From Zetaproteobacteria bacterium (lineage in GTDB: Bacteria; Pseudomonadota; Zetaproteobacteria; Mariprofundales; Mariprofundaceae): 11,957 bases of DNA. Below the pieces are notes generated by a model that worked only from the letters and a program-made list of their open reading frames with translations, was not told where the DNA came from and did not search any database. The stretch lies in NCBI GenBank assembly GCA_021545665.1, contig JAJRTX010000169.1, positions 1-11,957 on the forward strand, in the 5' to 3' direction. The translations under genes were made by a program, and so were the position numbers. This document shows positions 6,863 through 11,957 of this stretch, one piece after another (within the stretch, counting starts at the first letter, position 1; each line of letters starts with the position of its first letter).

Positions 6863-9523
6863 TCAGCCAACAGGCTTTCCCCTGTTAAATTCTATCCCTT
6901 TTGTTGGCACATCTACGCTATTATTCGGCAAATAATCCCCCCAGGTTATTTTGCTTAAGAGGGCTATATTGCCTTCGCCTCCACCCATGGATTCACGTGT
7001 CCGGTTATCAGAGATAAGTAAATTCTTCTGCCCGCCCTGCCTGAAAGTACCACTGGTTGGCCACTCATCCATTTCATAAGCTTCTCCATCTCTGCCCACA
7101 ACAAGCAACTTATAGCCTTTTTTAAGAAGTTTGTTTGTCATACTTTTTCGACCACTTTCAAAATACGATGCATCCATCTTCTCATTGAACTCCTGGTTAA
7201 CAACCTGCTCAAGAAACAACTCACGATTCATCATAAACCCGGTGCTTCGAATATGGGGGTTGGGGTATGCCGGAAATCTAGCCCACAATAACATTACGTG
7301 CCTGAAATGGCTTAACCACCAGATAGACAATCGACATAGTGTTTTGAAGTGCCTGGCAGCAATATAAAGTTGCCTAATAATAACCATGCTCTTTTGTTTC
7401 CATGAGTCTTCCAATAAAGCCTTCTTTAGCACACCCATAAAAGTTATTTTTTCAGGCTCTGTAGCAGCCTTAAATGATACATTGTGGCCAAATACTGCAG
7501 GTAAGAAATAATAATAATGGTAATGTAGCCGGGCATCCGGTTTTACGACACGCGACACCTTTAAAAGCAGCTTTAGCGAATTATACAGGCTTTCAAATGA
7601 AGCTGTGGCAGCGACAATTCCTACATCAGGCGATTGTATATGCTTATACATTTTAGCAAGCCATCCATCTCCATCTACTTGAGAATACGAATTCAAGAAC
7701 AGGATGAACTTGTGATTCAGAACTTTTGCAGCGAAAGCATAGGCTCCAATATCATAATGCTCATCCGGCATCCTCAGCCCTATGAAACTTATCCCTTCCA
7801 GATAGCTCTTTGCTTTAATAAGGTCTTTATAGTGAGTATAATTTTTAAAGATTATTACCAAATCATGGCCTACCCCAGACGCATGGTTCTGGTAACTTAT
7901 TATAAAATCTCTTAAAAGTTGCTCGTGGTCTTTATCTCCATAGCGTGAAAGATATACGACTGCCAAATCAGAATTTTCCTGCTCCCCCTCTTCCCACCCA
8001 GGAAGAAAATTAGAATGATAATTTTCACTCATACCCTTCGCTGCCTTTTCATCTGACATAGAGTGGACAAGCGGATTAACTCCAAGCTCCATAATCTCCG
8101 GATGCATTTCATAATAGGAAATAGAATCAAAATGTTCACTCGGATTACGCCCCTCTTCGGCTCCATAAACAATATAATGTTCAAGTGGATTTATTCCTGC
8201 CTGCTTAATATCGGGATTGTGTTCAAGATAATATAAGGAATCAAATAACGGATGCGGATTACGGCCTTCCGCCCCTCCGCTAACAACAAAATGTTCGAGC
8301 GGATTTAAGCCCGCCTGTTTAACATCGGGGTTGTGTTCGAGATAATATAAAGAATTAAATAACGAATGCGGATTGCGACCTTCAAAAGCGCCATATGAAA
8401 TATAATGCATAAAAGGAGCCATTGCTATATTTCTTACGTCTGGATTATTGGTCAAATAATAGTCTTTATCAAACAAGTGCGTTCGGCCCAGCCTTAATCT
8501 TGTTTTCCAACTGCCCAGCAGCCCTCCCAAAGACTGCAAGCCTCGCTTCCCACCCTTTCCCAATAACATCTCAATGTGCTCATTCTTGGCTATTAGCTGC
8601 CTAGCCTGTGCCTCTATGTATAAGTCTTTGCTTTGGGCCAGTAGACTCATCTCATTTTCGAGATTATCTGATTTTTCCTGTTCCTGCTGTAGCCTCTCCT
8701 GTAATTGGATGATTTTATGATCACTATTAGACTGCGCAGAGAGAGAAATTTCACGAAAATGTAAATATTCATCTGGATCCAACCGATTAGACTGTATCTG
8801 CTTATAGATTGAATTTACGTATTTTAGCTCATTTCTTCTTGAAGAATCAAAATTCTTATAATCAATGTTTATTACTTTAGATGCCTTCTCAACATTAGCA
8901 CCAAATAGCCCTAACCTCTCAGCTAATACAGCAATTTCTTTAAACGGTTCTTTAATAATTTCTTCGTATTTTATAGTAATATAATTGCAATCGCTTAAAA
9001 AATATCTGGCAGATAGCACTGACTGCAACCAAATGCTGGCATTCCGCATAGCAGACCATTTATTAATCGACATATTGGAAGCGATAACGGCTGATACTTC
9101 CCGGCATACATAAACGATTTTAATTTCAAACCCTAAATTTTTTAGTGCATATTCCCACACAGGTAAAGTGAAACAAAATCGAGGATCTTTCATGCCTATA
9201 ATAGAAGCACCTTTAAATTCATTATCAATCAAGCCTTTAATAATAGGCTTATATTTTGACAACATGTTTTCATTAAAATCACTTTTTTCTGGTAAAAAAC
9301 CATCCACATATTCAGCATTAAATTCAGCAATTATGTCATTGTTCAAATTGTTTAGTGATTCCAGTTCAAAAAAGATCGGGTTGTGTTTATAGACCTCAGT
9401 ATCCAAGAAATTGGCGGGATCACCAAACTCCACCCCTAGCTCACTGATAACATTACTTACGGCGGATGTTCCGCTTCTTGGCGGCCCTAGAACAAGAATC
9501 GCTACAGGCTTATTTTTTCTCAT
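6863..9523 (-). CDS. Sulfotransferase - coiled coil - 38-residue repeats - RgpF-like fusion protein
   Basis: An 886-residue multidomain protein whose ATG at 9523 overlaps the wzt stop (ATGA, 9520-9523). Residues 1-260 form a PAPS-dependent sulfotransferase: 5'-phosphosulfate loop GPPRSGTS (13-20), KDPRFCF (112-118) and the 3'-phosphate region with R141 and S149 eight apart, as in the family. Residues ~270-320 are a charged Q/E/K-rich coiled coil. Residues 349-490 hold four repeats of exactly 38 residues (YYLxxNPDV ... EGRNP). Residues ~518-862 are paralogous to the protein at 163-1056: DIGAY (591-595), FLNSYS (609-614), PHIRSTGF (756-763), TFR (826-828), NLLISDN (834-840), but with about 66 extra residues between FLNSYS and PHIR. 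No signal peptide is seen, so it should be cytoplasmic. It probably adds a sugar and sulfates it, or sulfates the chain, before Wzm/Wzt export. Confidence 0.85.
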   Translation of the reverse strand: MRKNKPVAILVLGPPRSGTSAVSNVISELGVEFGDPANFLDTEVYKHNPIFFELESLNNLNNDIIAEFNAEYVDGFLPEKSDFNENMLSKYKPIIKGLIDNEFKGASIIGMKDPRFCFTLPVWEYALKNLGFEIKIVYVCREVSAVIASNMSINKWSAMRNASIWLQSVLSARYFLSDCNYITIKYEEIIKEPFKEIAVLAERLGLFGANVEKASKVINIDYKNFDSSRRNELKYVNSIYKQIQSNRLDPDEYLHFREISLSAQSNSDHKIIQLQERLQQEQEKSDNLENEMSLLAQSKDLYIEAQARQLIAKNEHIEMLLGKGGKRGLQSLGGLLGSWKTRLRLGRTHLFDKDYYLTNNPDVRNIAMAPFMHYISYGAFEGRNPHSLFNSLYYLEHNPDVKQAGLNPLEHFVVSGGAEGRNPHPLFDSLYYLEHNPDIKQAGINPLEHYIVYGAEEGRNPSEHFDSISYYEMHPEIMELGVNPLVHSMSDEKAAKGMSENYHSNFLPGWEEGEQENSDLAVVYLSRYGDKDHEQLLRDFIISYQNHASGVGHDLVIIFKNYTHYKDLIKAKSYLEGISFIGLRMPDEHYDIGAYAFAAKVLNHKFILFLNSYSQVDGDGWLAKMYKHIQSPDVGIVAATASFESLYNSLKLLLKVSRVVKPDARLHYHYYYFLPAVFGHNVSFKAATEPEKITFMGVLKKALLEDSWKQKSMVIIRQLYIAARHFKTLCRLSIWWLSHFRHVMLLWARFPAYPNPHIRSTGFMMNRELFLEQVVNQEFNEKMDASYFESGRKSMTNKLLKKGYKLLVVGRDGEAYEMDEWPTSGTFRQGGQKNLLISDNRTRESMGGGEGNIALLSKITWGDYLPNNSVDVPTKGIEFNRGKPVG
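8054..8479 (-). repeat. Four tandem 114-bp coding repeats
   Basis: Within the fusion gene, units start every 38 codons: 8479, 8365, 8251 and 8137, the last one truncated and diverged. Each encodes a form of F-D-x-x-YYL-x-x-NPDV-x-x-AG-x-NPLEHY-x-x-x-G-x-x-EGRNP, split here for clarity. The second and third units are strongly alike at DNA level; for example the stretches at 8336-8370 and 8222-8256 differ at only a few bases, a sign of recent duplication or conversion. Motifs of this kind are known from bacterial glycosyltransferases and some RTX-like secreted proteins; I know no firm function. Confidence 0.88.
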
Positions 9524-10908
9524 GATCTCTGACTACCCACTTGAAAAAACTCTCCGTCAGAGTTCTGAATACTGCATGCAGGTTCTGTTGCAATACGCAC
9601 ATACCCACCTTGTGCTCGCGCATTGGCAACAGGCTCAACTTTAAACATAACCACATCAGAAATTCGATGTAAGAAAGCAACATTCCCGTTCACAATACCG
9701 GAACAGCCTGCATTGACAAAATAGGTTCCATGTAAAAAACTATTCAGGAAACGAAACCTTATTTTCACCGTTTCTCCCTCATCAATAAATGCAATCCCTT
9801 CACCTGTAGAATGAGAACTCATCGCCCCAAGATCCACTCCTGTTACTGACTTAATAAGCATCCCAAAATGCACATGATATGCAGCTTTGGTGAACTGAAC
9901 CTCATAAGCAAAAGTATAAGTTGCCCCTGAACATAAAATATTCACCGGTTCATCATCATTTAAAATTTTCACATCACTTATTAGCGCACCATTAGATTCA
10001 TGGCACAGCATGCTTGAGGAAATAAGATCAGGGTCAAACCTGGCGACATTATCAGCCTCTAAAATATTTTCTGCTTCTACTGCCACATTCTGGTCAATAT
10101 CTGTTGAGGCCTGATCAGACTTGAACTTCTCATCACTTATCTCCTGTATGATTGCCATTCTGCTTTCTGGAGGTGCATATAACAGCTTATGATATCTGGC
10201 TATGACATCTTTTGGCTTACCAGTCAGCACTTGTTCACCATGATCTAATAGGATAGCCCGGTCACATAGTTCAATGATATTTCCTGCCGAATGAGAAACA
10301 AATAGAATAGTTGTGCCACTTTCTCGCAACTGCTGTATACGGGAAAAACACTTTCTTTGGAACGCCTCATCTCCTACGGATAATATCTCATCAATCACAA
10401 GAATATCTGCATCCACATTTATTGAGATTGCAAATGCTAGACGAGCAAACATACCACTGGAATATGTTTTGACCGGCTGATCTATAAATTCACCAATATC
10501 TGTAAAAGTAAGTATTTTATCAAAGCGACTTTCAATTTCTTTAGTCGAAAGGCCCAACAATATACCTGAAGTATAAACATTTTCCCTACCAGTAAAGTCC
10601 AAATTGAAGCCAGCTCCAAGCTCCAACATTACGGCCATTCGTCCATTTACTACCAAATCACCAGTAGTAGGCGTTAACGTTCCGCAAAGCACTTGGAGTA
10701 AAGTAGATTTTCCCGAGCCATTATGACCCACAATCCCTATAGTTTCCCCATGCTTTACTGACAGTTCGATGTTATTTAGTGCAAAAACTTTTTTACAGTG
10801 CTTTGTTCCACCAGGTGCAAACATCTGCCTAAGGCGATCTATCGGATTTTTATAAATCTCATATGTTTTTGAAATATTCTTCAGTTGAATGATATATTCA
10901 GATGACAT
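9520..10908 (-). CDS. wzt: ABC transporter ATPase for O-antigen/polysaccharide export, with C-terminal carbohydrate-binding domain
   Basis: A 462-residue Wzt-type ATPase. I use ATG 10908; a TTG two codons upstream is in frame but less likely. It overlaps wzm by 11 bases. The nucleotide-binding domain has Walker A GHNGSGKST (residues 61-69), signature YSSGM (149-153), Walker B ILVIDE (169-174) and switch His 206 in FVSHS, as in the KpsT/Wzt (ABC-2 export) group. Residues ~300-430 form an extra C-terminal domain of beta-rich character (e.g. TYTFAYEVQFT, VKIRFRF, GTYFVNAG), which matches Wzt_C. In studied Wzt proteins this domain binds the modified non-reducing end of the O-chain and couples export to chain capping. 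It energises Wzm at the inner membrane. Acidic residues at about 255-295 form the linker. Confidence 0.94.
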   Translation of the reverse strand: MSSEYIIQLKNISKTYEIYKNPIDRLRQMFAPGGTKHCKKVFALNNIELSVKHGETIGIVGHNGSGKSTLLQVLCGTLTPTTGDLVVNGRMAVMLELGAGFNLDFTGRENVYTSGILLGLSTKEIESRFDKILTFTDIGEFIDQPVKTYSSGMFARLAFAISINVDADILVIDEILSVGDEAFQRKCFSRIQQLRESGTTILFVSHSAGNIIELCDRAILLDHGEQVLTGKPKDVIARYHKLLYAPPESRMAIIQEISDEKFKSDQASTDIDQNVAVEAENILEADNVARFDPDLISSSMLCHESNGALISDVKILNDDEPVNILCSGATYTFAYEVQFTKAAYHVHFGMLIKSVTGVDLGAMSSHSTGEGIAFIDEGETVKIRFRFLNSFLHGTYFVNAGCSGIVNGNVAFLHRISDVVMFKVEPVANARAQGGYVRIATEPACSIQNSDGEFFQVGSQRS

Positions 10909-11728
10909 CAGCAAACGCCTTTTTTGTTTTCATAAACCATGCATAACCAAACCAAACAACCAACAATGCCACCATTAAACTAATTGAATACTGTGTCCAA
11001 TCAGGTAGTTCAGCTCTAAAAAGAACACCTCTTGCTTGTTCAAGAATACTTGTCAAAGGATTCAAGTAGATATAACCCCTAAGCGCCACAGGAACGGCTG
11101 AAATAGGGTAGAAAATAGGACTGAGAAAAAGAAGGAAAGAAGACATAAGAGTAACAATTTGACCAACATCTCGAATAAATACGCCAAGTGATGATACTAT
11201 AAACCCAAAACCCAAAGCAAATAATAATAACGGTAAAATCATAAGAGGTAGTAATAATACAGTTAATGGTGGCGCACCAAAAATCAACAAATACATAGCT
11301 AGCGCCACCACTGAACTTATCATCCCATTTATCATCGCCACAATAAGCACTACAACCGGCAACACCTCAACTGGAAAAACAACTTTCTTGATGTAATTCT
11401 GATTTTCTTTCATCAAGCCAGCAGATCGGTTCACCGTTTCCATAAAAACAGTAAATATTATAAGCCCCACAAAAAACAATAATGCAAAGGTCATCGTTCC
11501 GGATCCATCTCCCCCCCACCGCGCAGGAAAGATTTTCGTAAATACGAGGGTGTACATTGCCAATGTGAGCACTGGAACCATGACATACCATACAACTCCA
11601 AGTGCATAACCTCGATACCTTGCCACAAACTCTCGCTCCACCAGATTCCTGATAAGCATCCTGTGAGTCAAGATCATTACTAGAAATGAAAGTGGGTGTA
11701 CTACTTGTTTCGACAAAAAAGAATTCAA
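10898..11728 (-). CDS. wzm: ABC-2 type polysaccharide export permease
   Basis: A 276-residue inner-membrane permease forming the channel for undecaprenyl-linked polysaccharide, with Wzt as its ATPase. About six hydrophobic segments are visible, near residues 42-65, 80-100, 118-145, 152-176, 185-212 and 248-266. The N-terminal amphipathic stretch VEREFVARYRG just before the first segment is typical of Wzm/KpsM, as is FPVEVLP near 118. Start is uncertain: TTG 11728 has GAGAGGG four bases upstream, while the first ATG in frame (11677) has no visible ribosome site but would give an N terminus closer to family usage. The gene is 27 bp from the upstream stop, so it continues an operon entering from the right. 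Confidence 0.93.
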   Translation of the reverse strand: MNSFLSKQVVHPLSFLVMILTHRMLIRNLVEREFVARYRGYALGVVWYVMVPVLTLAMYTLVFTKIFPARWGGDGSGTMTFALLFFVGLIIFTVFMETVNRSAGLMKENQNYIKKVVFPVEVLPVVVLIVAMINGMISSVVALAMYLLIFGAPPLTVLLLPLMILPLLLFALGFGFIVSSLGVFIRDVGQIVTLMSSFLLFLSPIFYPISAVPVALRGYIYLNPLTSILEQARGVLFRAELPDWTQYSISLMVALLVVWFGYAWFMKTKKAFADVI

Positions 11729-11755
11729 TTAACCCTCTCGATAGTCCTTTTCATT

Positions 11756-11957
11756 TTATTTTTTATGCGGCACATACAGCTCCTCGACATATCCAGCACG
11801 CAACCAGTATGGGGAGCGTGAGCATGCGATTCCTGATACAAGTTCACGAACTGTAAACTGGTTGGCCTCATGGTTGATAGAGAGCAAGGCATCAGCTTGA
11901 CTCATAGCAAATTCAACATACTCCTTAGCATGAGATTCATCCATTTCTGTGAACGAA
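11756..11957 (-). CDS. 3' end of an upstream gene, possibly a sugar O-methyltransferase (partial)
   Basis: The frame ending at TAA 11758-11756 stays open through the right edge of the window, so the ATG at 11944 is probably internal and the gene begins outside. The visible C terminus includes SFTEMDESHAKEYVEF, LLSINHEANQF, then YWLRAGYVEELYV. The [ST]F-x-EMD...EY and SINHE pattern reminds me of the C termini of putative sugar O-methyltransferases from polysaccharide clusters, but about 66 residues are too few to be sure. The motif region with SAM-binding loop would lie beyond the edge. It shares strand and tight spacing with wzm, so it is in the same transcription unit. Confidence 0.5.
   Translation of the reverse strand, partial: SFTEMDESHAKEYVEFAMSQADALLSINHEANQFTVRELVSGIACSRSPYWLRAGYVEELYVPHKK

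Noticed and set aside
6869..6886. AACAGG / CCTGTT hairpin at the end of the fusion gene as a terminator
   Set aside because: The stem overlaps the last codons and no T-run follows in the minus direction.
8054..8479. Regular 114-bp spacing as a CRISPR-like or non-coding repeat array
   Set aside because: The repeats are in frame inside a long ORF, encode a known type of protein repeat, and have no spacer structure.

Overview
The window is the 3' (downstream) part of a surface-polysaccharide locus, most likely an ABC-transporter-dependent LPS O-antigen or related glycan cluster of a Gram-negative bacterium. Wzm/Wzt-type export, Salmonella-type CDP-glucose enzymes and a moderately AT-rich composition fit a gammaproteobacterium or other Pseudomonadota; the species cannot be told from the sequence. 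Every gene of the cluster is on the minus strand, so transcription runs from the right edge to the left.

In order of transcription: the 3' end of an upstream gene, possibly a sugar O-methyltransferase (11756-11957); wzm, the ABC-2 permease (10898-11728); wzt, the ATPase with a C-terminal glycan-binding domain (9520-10908); an 886-residue fusion of sulfotransferase, coiled coil, four 38-residue repeats and a RgpF-like glycosyltransferase-type domain (6863-9523); a class I SAM methyltransferase (5703-6728); rfbF (4793-5566) and rfbG (3729-4796), which make CDP-4-keto-6-deoxyglucose; a sugar C-methyltransferase (2509-3732); a RmlC-like epimerase (1983-2507); an extended SDR (1053-1979); and a stand-alone RgpF-like protein paralogous to the end of the 886-residue fusion (163-1056). 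At the left edge, on the plus strand, lies the 3' end of an IS30-family transposase, so the cluster stops at a mobile element.

The genes suggest one assembly line. Five adjacent genes form a CDP-sugar module: activate glucose-1-phosphate, dehydrate, methylate a ring carbon, epimerise, and reduce C4. There is no C3-deoxygenase (DdhC/E1) or its reductase, so the expected product is a CDP-bound branched 6-deoxyhexose (3-C-methyl), possibly of L configuration, and not a 3,6-dideoxyhexose. CDP-vinelose of Azotobacter is the closest precedent I know. Flanking genes would transfer and decorate it (GT-like domains, sulfotransferase, methyltransferases), and Wzm/Wzt would export the chain. Translational coupling is tight: ATGA stop/start overlaps at three internal junctions and at wzt/fusion. 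Two gaps of about 135 bp precede GTG-started genes with strong, near-identical Shine-Dalgarno leaders. The initiating transferase, the main glycosyltransferases and any PAPS synthesis genes are not in the window.
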